The position numbers were made by a program, and so were the translations under genes. A model generated the notes under the pieces. That model was not told where the DNA came from. It was given only the letters and a program-made list of their open reading frames with translations, and searched no databases. A stretch of DNA of 53,901 nt from Candidatus Poribacteria bacterium (GTDB lineage Bacteria; Poribacteria; WGA-4E; WGA-3G): positions 1 through 53,901 of the forward strand of contig JAPOQK010000038.1 in NCBI GenBank assembly GCA_026710795.1, written 5' to 3'. Below are positions 35,549 through 45,763 of this stretch, piece after piece. Positions within the stretch are counted from its first letter, which is position 1. The number at the start of each line of letters is the position of its first letter.

Positions 35549-37881
35549 TAGGTTTGCTCCTGTACTGCGATAGAGTCTTCATCATTTTCTGCAGCTTGGG
35601 ATACAGTAATAATAGATTTTATCACAACGATTATTGGTATAGCGAGTAACACTCCCCAGAATCCGAGGATAGATGCACCGACTATGACAGCAAACATTAT
35701 CAGTAAAGGGTCAATATCGACTGCATTACTCATAATATTCGGTGAAATGAGTGAATTGTCAATGGTTTGAATTCCCAAGATCGCACCAAGAACAAACACA
35801 CATCGGATAAGGAAGTTCAAAGGATCTGTGAATTCACCAGCAACGAGTCCCATTAACATCGCGATATATGCAAATCCACCACCAATGAAGGGACCGAATG
35901 TAGGAATAGCATTGCAGAGTCCCGCTAAAATGCCAACAAGAAGCGCGAAGGGTACCCCAACAATGTGATATACGATACAGGAGAGAATAGAAATGATGAC
36001 AATAACTGTAAATTGTCCTTTGAGAAACTGGTGCATGTTCCTATCAATTTCGCGTAGGTATGCCATTGTTGTTTCACGATGCCTTTCTGGCACCAAGTTC
36101 AGGAAACTACGTGTATATTTGTCAAATCCTTGACTTGCATAAACAAAAACGATAAAAGCAAGAGAAACTGTTGCGATGAAACCACCAAACTGAAATGCAA
36201 TTGATCCTGCTAAACCAGATAACCAACTAACAAAAGCACCACCACTTGCCGTCCAACCCGGTATTTTCTCTGTCAAATATTCCTGAAACTGTTTAACAAA
36301 TGGGTCATCAATATATCTTATTAACCCTTCCTTCTTAAATATAAACGGATTCCATGTGGTTGTTCCTTTAACTCGCTGATGGATAATACTTTCATCTCCA
36401 GCATACAATCCAGATTTTGCTGAAACCAACTGAGTGATAGATTGGGGAAGACGACTTGAACCTGTTGAAGGCTTCCAAGCTCCTGTTTCTATCGGTGATT
36501 TTATAAAACTCCCATTTGATGTCCCTACATAAAGTTCGGTTCCACCTCTACTTGTACTTTTATCCGTAATGACCAAAACATTAATGTCCGTAAAATGATC
36601 ATCTATGGAATCAAGTTCTGTCCATTCCTCAATAGAATTCAAACGTCTACTATGAACTTGAGGACCTATTCCATTCTGATTAGTACCATCATTTGAATTA
36701 GTCTCTTCGCCATCTTCCTCGAGACTGTCAAGTAAACCACCAACGTGTTGTTTGGGTTTCACTTCATTACTTTCAGGTTCATTTAATTTACTCGCAACAT
36801 ATATATACCTATTAATACGGTTATGAATAACACTATCTTTAGGATTGTCCTCAAATCTTTCAATTGTATTGATACTATATATCGACCTTTCTCCAGATTC
36901 ATCCATTTTTATTTCAGTCCATGTTTCACCAAGTTCTGATCCACCCAGATCTGTACTTTCAAAGAGACCTTTTGTTGTTCCCACATATATCAAATGTTGA
37001 TCCCAAGAAGGTGCGTTTATTGCTGTAATTGATTGGTTGTCAACAAAATTAGTGTTTATTTTTTTCCATTCAAAATCTTTAGGAAGTTCAACTTGATATT
37101 TTCCAGTTTTATCATCTTTTTTCATAACTGGCTTATTACAATTATATAATCCATCTTCTGTCACTGCAAAGATGTAATTTTTACCAACGGAAATGTGTCT
37201 AATTCTCTTTCCAAGAAGTTTACCATTTGTAATTCCCCTCCTATTCATTTTATCTCCGTCTTGTTCCGCTTTCGTATCTTCTTGCAAATAGTATAATCCG
37301 TGATCAGTAGCAAGGTAGAATAGCTCTTTTTCCCCAGAAATGTCGACAGTAAAATCAACAAATATATCTCCTACAAAAAAGGGAAGTACTGATTCGTGGA
37401 AGAATTTCTGCAAACCCTCTGCCATCTGTCCTACTTGCCTACCAACCCCAATGCTCGTTACAACAAGCAAACCACTACAAAAAAGAACAATGAATACTGT
37501 TGCAATCGCTCGTTGATAATATTTCTTGAAAGGGAGAGCACGCCACAGAAAACGGAATAGATAGGCAAAACCGAAACCGAGGATAAAAGGCATAAAGACA
37601 CCTAACATCCTAACAAACAACCATAGACCGATCATTATAACCTCAAGGTGAACGACAAATTTTATGCCGACCCATCGGTATATACGGATGAGCAAAATAA
37701 TCAGAGCAATCGGTACAAGCGGATGCAATAATAGTATCTGATTATAATCTACATCGGTTCGTCCGCTATTGTAGTAGGCAAATGCAATCCAGAGTGCAGC
37801 AAGAGCGACACTTATAATTGCAAGTGCAGACTCACCGGAAAGTCCTGAGTGTCGTTGAGTGGTTTCGTCTTTGGTGTTCAT
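35548..37881 (-). CDS. AI-2E-family membrane protein with large inserted propeller-like domain
   Basis: The 777 aa protein has membrane segments at about 19-37, 53-68, 79-105 and 126-147, then a long soluble insert (about 175-518), then the typical AI-2E_transport C-terminus (from GGAFVSWLSGLAG; RHRETTMAYLREIDRNMHQFLKGQ; GVPFALLVGILAGLCNAIPTFGPFIGGG, of which CNAIPTFGPFIGG is diagnostic). Family members are about 350 aa. The insert shows repeats such as LFYLATDHGLYYL, IFAVTEDGLYNC, IYVGTTKGLFEST and LYVGTSNGSFIKS, plus ETWTEI and TTWNPF, which resemble blades of a BNR/sialidase-type propeller. It could sense a ligand or a protein partner. Coupled to der. Confidence 0.88.
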   Translation of the reverse strand: MNTKDETTQRHSGLSGESALAIISVALAALWIAFAYYNSGRTDVDYNQILLLHPLVPIALIILLIRIYRWVGIKFVVHLEVIMIGLWLFVRMLGVFMPFILGFGFAYLFRFLWRALPFKKYYQRAIATVFIVLFCSGLLVVTSIGVGRQVGQMAEGLQKFFHESVLPFFVGDIFVDFTVDISGEKELFYLATDHGLYYLQEDTKAEQDGDKMNRRGITNGKLLGKRIRHISVGKNYIFAVTEDGLYNCNKPVMKKDDKTGKYQVELPKDFEWKKINTNFVDNQSITAINAPSWDQHLIYVGTTKGLFESTDLGGSELGETWTEIKMDESGERSIYSINTIERFEDNPKDSVIHNRINRYIYVASKLNEPESNEVKPKQHVGGLLDSLEEDGEETNSNDGTNQNGIGPQVHSRRLNSIEEWTELDSIDDHFTDINVLVITDKSTSRGGTELYVGTSNGSFIKSPIETGAWKPSTGSSRLPQSITQLVSAKSGLYAGDESIIHQRVKGTTTWNPFIFKKEGLIRYIDDPFVKQFQEYLTEKIPGWTASGGAFVSWLSGLAGSIAFQFGGFIATVSLAFIVFVYASQGFDKYTRSFLNLVPERHRETTMAYLREIDRNMHQFLKGQFTVIVIISILSCIVYHIVGVPFALLVGILAGLCNAIPTFGPFIGGGFAYIAMLMGLVAGEFTDPLNFLIRCVFVLGAILGIQTIDNSLISPNIMSNAVDIDPLLIMFAVIVGASILGFWGVLLAIPIIVVIKSIITVSQAAENDEDSIAVQEQT

Positions 37882-38000
37882 ACGATTATGTAACGATGTT
37901 ATCTTCCATGTAGATGCGTTTTGAAATTTTATATTTCAAAATACATGCTACAAGGAAGATTGAATTAGTACTTAGAATTGAAGATTTAAAATAGACTTAA

Positions 38001-39593
38001 TTAAGTTGCCGCGACTTCAGCAGAATCAACATTTTCATAAGTTTCAATGATACCTGCACCAACGCTATCACCCCAAACGTTGACAGTTGTGCGGAATCTA
38101 TCAAGAAGCCAGTCAATTGAGAGTATCAACGCAACACCTTCAATCGGCAGACCAACAGCTTTTAACACGATAACCATCGTAACGAGACCTGCTTCAGGTA
38201 TTCCAGCAGCCCCTATTGCAGCGAGTGTAGCAGTCAAAACGATAATGAGTTGTTCTGCAGGACCCATCGTAATACCATACACTTGGGCAATGAACATTAC
38301 AGCGACCGCTTCATAAAGTGCAGTACCGTCCATGTTTATGGTTGCCCCTAACGGCAACACGAAACTGGCTGTACGGTTAGAGATTCCATTCTGTTCTTCA
38401 ACATTTTCCATAGTTAACGGCAGTGTAGCACTTGAACTGGCAGTAGAGAAAGCATTTAGCAAAGCTGTCCCCATTCCCTGGGCATATCCAATCGGATTCC
38501 GTTTCCCTAAGAAGAATAGTAATGTTGGTAGTACAACGAAACCGTGGAAACCGAGAGCAATTATTACTGTCATGCTGTATTTGCCTACAGCTGCTAATTC
38601 TGGTAAGAATTCAGCAAAACCTCCTGCCTCACCTATTCTTCCGGCAATTAACCCAAAAATACCGACTGGTGCAAGGATCATGATCCAGTTTACAATCTGC
38701 ATCACAGCTTCATTAAAGGCGTTAAAGATAGCGATTGCAGGTTTGCCTACCTCACCGATTACTGACAAAGCACCACCAATCAGGAGAGAGAAAAAGATTA
38801 GCGGTAGGATATCCATATTTGCCATCGCCATAAAGATATTTGATGGAATCATGCCCTGTTTACCAGTTTCACTATTTCCAAGGAAAACTTCCAGGATGGT
38901 CTGTCCCATCGTACGATCTTCTTTCCCTTTGACCTCGGAAACTTTGGGTAACGCAATTTCAATACCAGCCCCCGATTCTTCTACTTTAAGATCGGTAAAT
39001 TGGTTTTCTGCGATCATCAAAGTCTTACCACTCTCAGTTATGATGTAATCAATTTCCCCAGACAGGTCTTGCCAATTTGCTACAGTCACTTGATTGTCTT
39101 TAATAGATTTGATTTCACCTACCAAATTTTGGTCAGCAAGTGTGATGATAAATTTGTTAGAATAATCTTCTTTAATTTGTTCCTCTGGCAATGTTACAGT
39201 CAGATTATTCTCACCACTCAATGTATAAGAAAGGTCAGGATATTTATCTCCCTCTTTTGATAGTTCAATCCCTTTTCCTGGAGCGATGATATTGACAAGT
39301 ATCATTCCGATGATAACAGAGATAGCAGTCGTTGCCATATAATACAATACGGTGCGTCCACCTATGGAACCGAGGTTGCGGATATCTCCAAGGTTCGTAA
39401 TACCAACAACCATAGAGAAAATCACAAGAGGTACTACTACCATCTTCAGTAAGGTCAAGAATATGTCACCTAATACTTCGGTATGTTTAGCATACTCAGG
39501 GGCAAAACCCCCCACAAGGGCACCCACAATTATCGCAATGACTATCCCAATGAGAAGTCCAAAGTTACTTTCTGAATTTCCGTTTTGACTCAT
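38001..39593 (-). CDS. Dicarboxylate/amino acid:cation symporter (SDF family) with extra loop domain
   Basis: This 530 aa sodium- or proton-coupled transporter has the GltPh-type motifs: the HP1 serine-rich TASSSATLPLTM, the TM7 motif NMDGTALYEAVAVMF, and AAIGAAGIPEAGLVTM in HP2. Canonical members are about 420 aa. The surplus lies at about 110-225, between TM3 and TM4, and is beta-rich and hydrophilic (IKSIKDNQVTVANWQDLSG). It should be on the outer face. Likely substrates are glutamate, aspartate or C4-dicarboxylates. Confidence 0.9.
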   Translation of the reverse strand: MSQNGNSESNFGLLIGIVIAIIVGALVGGFAPEYAKHTEVLGDIFLTLLKMVVVPLVIFSMVVGITNLGDIRNLGSIGGRTVLYYMATTAISVIIGMILVNIIAPGKGIELSKEGDKYPDLSYTLSGENNLTVTLPEEQIKEDYSNKFIITLADQNLVGEIKSIKDNQVTVANWQDLSGEIDYIITESGKTLMIAENQFTDLKVEESGAGIEIALPKVSEVKGKEDRTMGQTILEVFLGNSETGKQGMIPSNIFMAMANMDILPLIFFSLLIGGALSVIGEVGKPAIAIFNAFNEAVMQIVNWIMILAPVGIFGLIAGRIGEAGGFAEFLPELAAVGKYSMTVIIALGFHGFVVLPTLLFFLGKRNPIGYAQGMGTALLNAFSTASSSATLPLTMENVEEQNGISNRTASFVLPLGATINMDGTALYEAVAVMFIAQVYGITMGPAEQLIIVLTATLAAIGAAGIPEAGLVTMVIVLKAVGLPIEGVALILSIDWLLDRFRTTVNVWGDSVGAGIIETYENVDSAEVAAT

Positions 39594-39647
39594 AATTTGT
39601 TTCCTTTAGCAGATGGTATTTAACCAAATGTATAGTTATTTCTATAC

Positions 39648-41660
39648 TCATTCATCAACATCAACACGAATTGACAACTCATCCAATTGTTCCTCTGATA
39701 CATTAGATGGTGCATGTGTAAGTAGACACATTCCCTGCTGAGATTTTGGAAACGCGATTACCTCTCGAATGTTTTCTTCATTCCGCATCAACATCACAAT
39801 TCGATCAAGTCCCGGAGCAATTCCAGCATGTGGTGGTGTGCCATATTCCAATGCATCGATGAAGTATCCAAATCTACTTTTTACCTCTTCAGGTTTGATT
39901 TTTAGAATATCGAATATCTTCTGTTGTATATCCCATTGATGTATTCTGACACTCCCACTACAGATTTCCGATCCATTGCACACCAGATCGTAATGTTGAC
40001 TTTGTACCTTTCCTGGATCAGAATCTAAGAATGGTAAGGTCTCTTGATTTGCACCTGTAAATAGATGATGGAATGGTTCGTAACGATTGTTCTCCTCGTT
40101 CCAATCAAACAAAGGATAATCCACAATCCACAGGAAGTTATACTGCTTTTCATCAATCAAGTTCAGTTTTCGTCCAAGATGTAGGCGTAGATTACCAAGT
40201 GCATCCGCAACGACCTTCGGACGATCCGCAACAAAGAACATAATGTCCCCAGACTTCGCACCCGTTCTTTCTTGTGCTGTTTCGAGTTGTTCTGGTTTGA
40301 AAAACTTGACGATACCCGATGAAAAACCATCGGATGTAATTTTAACCCACGCTAATCCTTTGGCACGGTAAGTTGCAACAAATTTTGTCAAATCATCAAT
40401 ATCTTTTCTTGAGAAATCTGCACCACCCGGAACAGTGATACCTTTCACCTGTCCACCTGATGAAAGTGCACGTGTGAACACCTGAAAATCGCAGTCTGAC
40501 ATAACATCAGAAAGGTCAGTTAATTCCATACCAAATCGTGTATCTGGTTTATCATTTCCAAACCGCGCCATAGATTCATGGTATGGGAGACGTAGGAATG
40601 GTGTTTCAATAGGAATGTTACCTGCTTCCTCAAATATTCGCTTCATCAGACCTTCGGTGACTTCAAGCACATCATCAACACCTGCAAAAGACATCTCTAT
40701 ATCAAGTTGTGTGAACTCAAGTTGCCTGTCAGCGCGGGTATCTTCATCGCGAAAACAACGAGCAATCTGAAAATAACGGTCAACACCGCTCATCATCAGT
40801 ATCTGCTTAAACTGTTGCGGAGATTGTGGTAACGCATAAAACTTACCAGGATTTAGACGACTCGGCACAAGAACATCACGAGCACCTTCAGGTGTACTAT
40901 TCATCAAGATTGGAGTCTCAATTTCAAGAAACCCATTTTCATTCATATAGTTACGTGCCGCAAGGGCAGCTTTATGTCGCATCTCAAGCGTTTTCTGCAT
41001 CTCAGGTCGACGCAAATCAACGAACCTATATCGCATACGGATATCTTCTGCTACCTCAATATCGTCTTCAACAGGAAATGGCGGTGTTTTGGCTGAATTG
41101 AGAATGTTCAAAGAATTAACTGCTACTTCAATCTCACCTGTGTCAAGTTCAGGATTCACTGTGCCTTGATATATATTTAGACCATCCTGTTCACTCAAAA
41201 TATCATACGTGCGATTATTCTCTACATCGGTGAGAAGCCATCGTTTGTCATCCTCGCGAACACTCACGTTTGTTTCATCTGATAGTCTGTATTTTTCATC
41301 TAAATCTGAAAACAGTGAACGGAATTCGGATGACAACGATGTGTTGTTAGCAAGTTCTTTCTGAAATGATGCATCTGCTTTGAATAGCAATTCACCTGGG
41401 GCACGTTCACGGACAGTACCGCTAACGTTTAGGACAAACTCACTTCTAACCGAATCGGCAAGTACGTGTGCCTTCTCGTCAATCTGCGGATCAAAGACGA
41501 CTTGTGTAATTCCTGTTCTATCACGTAAATCAACGAAAATGACACCACCATGATCACGACGCCGTCTGACCCAACCGTTGAGTTGTGCAGTTGTACCTGC
41601 GTTGCTTAGGCGTAAGTCGCCACAATAGTGAGTTCGTTTTAAAGAAGGTGCTTGAGACAT
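39648..41660 (-). CDS. aspS: Aspartyl-tRNA synthetase, with insertion in the OB-fold region
   Basis: This 670 aa class II synthetase has motif 1 (AARNYMNENGFLEIETP), motif 2 (YFQIARCFRDEDTRADRQLEFTQLD, in which FRDEDTRADRQ is typical) and motif 3 (GIAPGLDRIVMLM). The GAD domain is present (residues about 350-460), as in bacterial AspRS. The family is near 590 aa; the extra ~78 residues (about 88-165) interrupt the anticodon-binding domain between RERAPG and QGTVNPELDTGEIEV. The insert has no visible stop or frameshift, so it is a genuine extension. It charges tRNA-Asp, possibly also tRNA-Asn. Confidence 0.95.
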   Translation of the reverse strand: MSQAPSLKRTHYCGDLRLSNAGTTAQLNGWVRRRRDHGGVIFVDLRDRTGITQVVFDPQIDEKAHVLADSVRSEFVLNVSGTVRERAPGELLFKADASFQKELANNTSLSSEFRSLFSDLDEKYRLSDETNVSVREDDKRWLLTDVENNRTYDILSEQDGLNIYQGTVNPELDTGEIEVAVNSLNILNSAKTPPFPVEDDIEVAEDIRMRYRFVDLRRPEMQKTLEMRHKAALAARNYMNENGFLEIETPILMNSTPEGARDVLVPSRLNPGKFYALPQSPQQFKQILMMSGVDRYFQIARCFRDEDTRADRQLEFTQLDIEMSFAGVDDVLEVTEGLMKRIFEEAGNIPIETPFLRLPYHESMARFGNDKPDTRFGMELTDLSDVMSDCDFQVFTRALSSGGQVKGITVPGGADFSRKDIDDLTKFVATYRAKGLAWVKITSDGFSSGIVKFFKPEQLETAQERTGAKSGDIMFFVADRPKVVADALGNLRLHLGRKLNLIDEKQYNFLWIVDYPLFDWNEENNRYEPFHHLFTGANQETLPFLDSDPGKVQSQHYDLVCNGSEICSGSVRIHQWDIQQKIFDILKIKPEEVKSRFGYFIDALEYGTPPHAGIAPGLDRIVMLMRNEENIREVIAFPKSQQGMCLLTHAPSNVSEEQLDELSIRVDVDE

Positions 41661-41680
41661 AATAATTTAGGTTTTCCCTC

Positions 41681-44600
41681 CTATTTTTTTATCTGATTTA
41701 GCTCATTTTGTATTTCTTCTCTGTAACTGAGTAAATTACTTGGATTTGCTGAATGAGGTATTTCATCATCTAATATGTTTATAGCATTGGTATAATGTTC
41801 AAGAAGTTTATTGGGTTGATTTTCAGCATTGTATACCTTTCCAAGCACATGATGTGAACGCCAGGAGTTATTATCTGTATCTAAACCCTTTTGTGCATAT
41901 CTTTTTGCTTCATCAACATTTTCCAATGTCAAATGTAGGTCTGCCATAGTCGCGAAAATTAGAGCAGGCAAGTCAGGATCTAACTGTTCAAGTCGCTCAT
42001 AGGTTCGCAGTGCTTCTCTGTATAGACTTTGACGTTGGTATATTGGTCCAAGGATGACAAAAACATCTATCCTACTTGGATCGCGCTGAAGTAATTTCTC
42101 AAGTTCTGTAGAAGCCTTTGCAAGTTCTTTTGCTGCCAATGCATTATTACCTCTTCTCTCATACTCTCTTGCAATCCCTTCATATACTACTGCCAACTGT
42201 AGGTATCCTTGGATATTATCAGGGTTTTGTTGCAAAGCAAGTTGTACTTGCTGTTCTATACTGCGTAATTGCTCCAAATCATCCTCGCGGATAATTCCAC
42301 TAATAACTCCATAATTATAACGAACAGTTTCATCTTCAGGATTAATTCTTATTGCATCGGTCATTAATACACTTGCTGTTTCAAGTCGGTTTTTAAAGTT
42401 GGTAACCTTACCCATCGAAAGTTCGGTCTGAGCATTCGCATACTCAATCTGACCAAGAATCAACTTTTGTGTAGCATTAAAGTAAGTATCAATCCTTTCC
42501 TGTACAGCTTTTCTTTCATCAAATGTTGCACCATAGTTTTTGAGAAAAGGTGGTCTAATACGCTGCCGATATTTTTTCATACCTTCAATATTAACAGCAG
42601 TAGAACTCGTTAAGTCTTCACCTTTGAAAAATTCTAACCTTGGTCGGTTGTCCGTGTGAATTGGACCATCACCTGCATATTCTCGTACTGCCTTCGGACC
42701 CATCATAAATGAGTCCAATAGGGATAAACCATCAAGATCATCTGCAGCGAGTCCTTCACGGATACTCGGTTTTTTACTCCGTGCAATAAAGTCTTTGTAG
42801 TTGATTGTCAGTGGATCGAGAGTGCCAATTAGTATCACAAAATCAGGTGTATATTTATACCATAACGTGGTTTCCGGAAAAACAGATATAAAAGTACGAA
42901 CAATCATCTTATAGTGTGATTCTGGCAAACGATGCAACGGTACCCACTGACACATCACGCCATCCTCAGTCAAGATTCTTCTGCACAACTTATAGAAGTC
43001 TTCCGTATATATATTCGAACTTCCTGCACTTACAAGTGGGTGAATAATACCCGTTGAAATCATATCATACTTCTTCTCTGTCATTAAAATATGGTTGCGT
43101 CCATCATTGACTGTATAATTAAATAAACGATTATCGAACACGTTACCATTGATATGTGTGAAATGTTGTTGTGCAGCGGAAATCACACCTTTTGACAATT
43201 CAATCGCATCAACCTGTACACCGTGCTGTGTAATGGAATATGAGGTAAGACCCATACCAAAACCGACAACCAGCGCGCGTTCCGGATTCGGATGTAATAA
43301 CAAAGGAAGATGTGCAATGACGCGGTGAGAAGGAGAATCCCATCGTGATGCGTCTGCAGCTTGGTTCGCATCTACATATAGACGATAGACACCTTCATCG
43401 TCTTTCAAGGTTGTTACCGTCGCATCTACCTCCTCTTCGTAATCAACAACTTCATCTCCTGGACGTTGTGTTTTGTAAATAGTGCTATTGAGGAATATAG
43501 GTTTACTTAATGCAAGTAATACAACAATTGCTAATCCTACATTAATAATTGGTATTCCTATACCTATACCTTGTAACAATCCTTTTGTCCCACTACCTGC
43601 TGAAGTCAACTTATCGGTGCCATTTGATGTATTCCATCCCCTCAATATAAGCATACACCCTATACCTGTATTTAAGGCAACTGTCAACACAATGCTTGGA
43701 CGGATATTCAAGAGTGGTATCAGAACAAATCCTGCACAGAATGCACCTAATATACTCCCAAAAGTATTAACGGCATACACATTACCAATACTTCTTCCGA
43801 GTTGTTGTTCGTTTCCTGTATATATTTTAGTCACCAGAGGAAAACTCGCACCCATCAGAAAGGTTGGAACACTCATAACAAGAAAACAAGAGAAAAATGT
43901 CCAGAATCTACTTGCACCAAAAGTAGATTGGAGTGCATGTGTCATCCCATACAACTGCTCAAATGCAGGCATTAGGATAAGTGCGAATAAACCTATTCCG
44001 AGTTGCACTATACCGAAGGTGATTACTGGCTGTTTTATACGATCAACCCATCGAGAAATGACCATACTACCTAAGGCTATTCCAAAAAGGAAAGCAGCAA
44101 GCATAGTGGCAAATGCATAAGTCGTACTGCCAAGAAAAAATACGAGAATACGTGTCCACAACACCTCATACGCCAAAGCACAGAAACCGGATATACCTAT
44201 TGCCCATAATACGAAGTGACGTTCTCGTATGCTAACCTCTTCATATACAAGTAGAGGAGGTTGTGTCTGCTGTTCATTCGATTCTGTTTTCTCCTGTTCA
44301 ATCTCGGTTTCATCTTCATCTGATTCTAATACATCTGCGTATCTTGCTAAGACCCATGCAACTAACGCAACACCAAGGTTTATCGCAATTGCTACACGGA
44401 GTGACCATTGAATCCCCATCGCTTGTATCAAGAAAAATCCTGCTGCAACTGTTCCAACAACAGCACCAAACGTATTCAACGCATATAATATTCCGATGTT
44501 AGTACCAAGTTGTTCTAACCTCTTGACAAAAAACCGTGTCAATACGGGTAACGTCCCTCCCATCAATGTTGACGGAATAAGTAAAATTCCAAACGTTAGT

Positions 44601-44971
44601 ATAAAGCGGAAAAGAGAAAGAAGATAGAATTCAGATGTAATGTGACGGGAGATGAGGACATAGAGGGCTGTGAGGACGCTTAGTAAAAGGGGCCAAATGA
44701 TACAAAATCCACCGATTCCTACTTCAAGGAGTGCATAGAGTTTCAACGGAGACATATTACTCTCATCAATCTTCCTACCGAAATAGAAACTTCCAAGCGC
44801 GAGTCCTGCCATGAATGCTGTCAAGACTGTACTTGTCGCAAACACAGTACTACCAAATACAAGCGTTAGTTGCCGCATCCATATCACTTCATAGATGAGC
44901 GCACTTGCACCGGATAATATAAAGATGAGCCAAACGATGGGTTTTATATGTCGCATTTTATCAATCCCCAT
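41681..44971 (-). CDS. Multi-pass membrane protein fused to spermidine synthase-like and TPR domains
   Basis: The 1096 aa protein begins with two homologous membrane blocks (about 12-210 and 252-490); SGASALIYEVIWMRQL at 20 and SGFCALAYEVLWTRIL at 261 reveal the duplication. Then comes a spermidine synthase-like Rossmann domain (about 510-790), with the nucleotide loop ALVVGFGMGLTSYSI and acidic DAIELSKG. TPR repeats fill about 860-1090 (for example NPDNIQGYLQLAVVYEG). Such fused proteins are common in these bacteria but uncharacterised; polyamine synthesis should not be assumed, as the aminopropyl-donor residues are not evident. Tentative start at 44971; M6 is an alternative. Confidence 0.85.
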   Translation of the reverse strand: MGIDKMRHIKPIVWLIFILSGASALIYEVIWMRQLTLVFGSTVFATSTVLTAFMAGLALGSFYFGRKIDESNMSPLKLYALLEVGIGGFCIIWPLLLSVLTALYVLISRHITSEFYLLSLFRFILTFGILLIPSTLMGGTLPVLTRFFVKRLEQLGTNIGILYALNTFGAVVGTVAAGFFLIQAMGIQWSLRVAIAINLGVALVAWVLARYADVLESDEDETEIEQEKTESNEQQTQPPLLVYEEVSIRERHFVLWAIGISGFCALAYEVLWTRILVFFLGSTTYAFATMLAAFLFGIALGSMVISRWVDRIKQPVITFGIVQLGIGLFALILMPAFEQLYGMTHALQSTFGASRFWTFFSCFLVMSVPTFLMGASFPLVTKIYTGNEQQLGRSIGNVYAVNTFGSILGAFCAGFVLIPLLNIRPSIVLTVALNTGIGCMLILRGWNTSNGTDKLTSAGSGTKGLLQGIGIGIPIINVGLAIVVLLALSKPIFLNSTIYKTQRPGDEVVDYEEEVDATVTTLKDDEGVYRLYVDANQAADASRWDSPSHRVIAHLPLLLHPNPERALVVGFGMGLTSYSITQHGVQVDAIELSKGVISAAQQHFTHINGNVFDNRLFNYTVNDGRNHILMTEKKYDMISTGIIHPLVSAGSSNIYTEDFYKLCRRILTEDGVMCQWVPLHRLPESHYKMIVRTFISVFPETTLWYKYTPDFVILIGTLDPLTINYKDFIARSKKPSIREGLAADDLDGLSLLDSFMMGPKAVREYAGDGPIHTDNRPRLEFFKGEDLTSSTAVNIEGMKKYRQRIRPPFLKNYGATFDERKAVQERIDTYFNATQKLILGQIEYANAQTELSMGKVTNFKNRLETASVLMTDAIRINPEDETVRYNYGVISGIIREDDLEQLRSIEQQVQLALQQNPDNIQGYLQLAVVYEGIAREYERRGNNALAAKELAKASTELEKLLQRDPSRIDVFVILGPIYQRQSLYREALRTYERLEQLDPDLPALIFATMADLHLTLENVDEAKRYAQKGLDTDNNSWRSHHVLGKVYNAENQPNKLLEHYTNAINILDDEIPHSANPSNLLSYREEIQNELNQIKK

Positions 44972-45069
44972 TACTTCGCATAGACGTATAATAACAGTGA
45001 TTTATGCACCATCCTAAATTAACAACAAAAGTTTTATTACAAACATTCACGAATTATCATCATAATATG

Positions 45070-45519
45070 TTATTTCTTCCGCCAAAAATCCTTTTCAACA
45101 AATGTTCCTGCATCTAATAACGTCGTTAAAATTTCTCCATCCCAAGTGTAGGTTGGTTTGGAGATTAAATCTGATTCTTCATTGTCTATCAACATTATAC
45201 CTTCATCTGGTCGAATTTCAAATGTTCCTGATACGGATATAGCAATATCGTTGACCACAAGGTTCTGGACAAGTCTTTGATCTGAGGAAATTGTCATTGT
45301 ACCAGTGGCTGTAGGAGGTTCAAGAACTTGTTTTTCCTGTCCAACAAATGTTACTTCTGCACGGAATAGGTCGTATGTTCCAACCAATTCCTCATATAGT
45401 ATATCTAATTCACTTTTTGTTTCTAATTCATTGTCATCATCTCCACCACAACCTATGATTAAACTACTCAGTATTACTGCAAAGACGATGCTAAAGAAAA
45501 AAATGTGTTTATTTGTCAT
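45070..45519 (-). CDS. Small lipoprotein, lipocalin-like
   Basis: I start at 45519 (MTNKHIFF), 149 aa, because the upstream codons look non-coding. The signal peptide ends in the lipobox SLIIGC with C24, followed by GGDDDNE, typical of outer-membrane lipoproteins. The rest (GTYDLFRAEVTF, GTMTISSDQRL, SGTFEIRPDEGIMLID) is beta-rich, consistent with a small barrel. Function unknown. It lies 98 bp after the 1096 aa gene on the same strand. Confidence 0.75.
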   Translation of the reverse strand: MTNKHIFFFSIVFAVILSSLIIGCGGDDDNELETKSELDILYEELVGTYDLFRAEVTFVGQEKQVLEPPTATGTMTISSDQRLVQNLVVNDIAISVSGTFEIRPDEGIMLIDNEESDLISKPTYTWDGEILTTLLDAGTFVEKDFWRKK

Positions 45520-45625
45520 ATTTAAATACCGACCCTTGTGTGTGTCAATTTCAACCAAGGTTATGGTGAAACTATAAGTAATTGGTGTTAGTGCCTAAAG
45601 ATAATTGGTGTACTTTATTATATTG

Positions 45626-45722
45626 TAACCCAAGTTGCTACCTTCAAGGTTTTAACTTATAGAGGCAATTTATAATTGAGAATTGTTTATTAATTATGAT
45701 ACATAAGTGGCAACTTAGGTTA
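45626..45722. repeat. 13 bp inverted repeat pair in intergenic space
   Basis: The arms taacccaagttgc (45626-45638) and gcaacttaggtta (45710-45722) are complementary with one mismatch and enclose 71 bp. They lie between the lipoprotein and trmJ genes. Too far apart for a terminator; more like the ends of a small repeat element. Confidence 0.5.
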
Positions 45723-45763
45723 TTTTAAGTCATATACTATAATACGTCAGTAAACCCAATAAT

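Noticed and set aside
38332..39048. Plus-strand open frame of 238 codons opposite the SDF symporter
   Set aside because: It is the antisense shadow of a membrane protein gene; the hydrophobic pattern mirrors the real gene.
43482..44120. Plus-strand open frame of 212 codons opposite the 1096 aa gene
   Set aside because: Antisense shadow; no start signals and no family resemblance.
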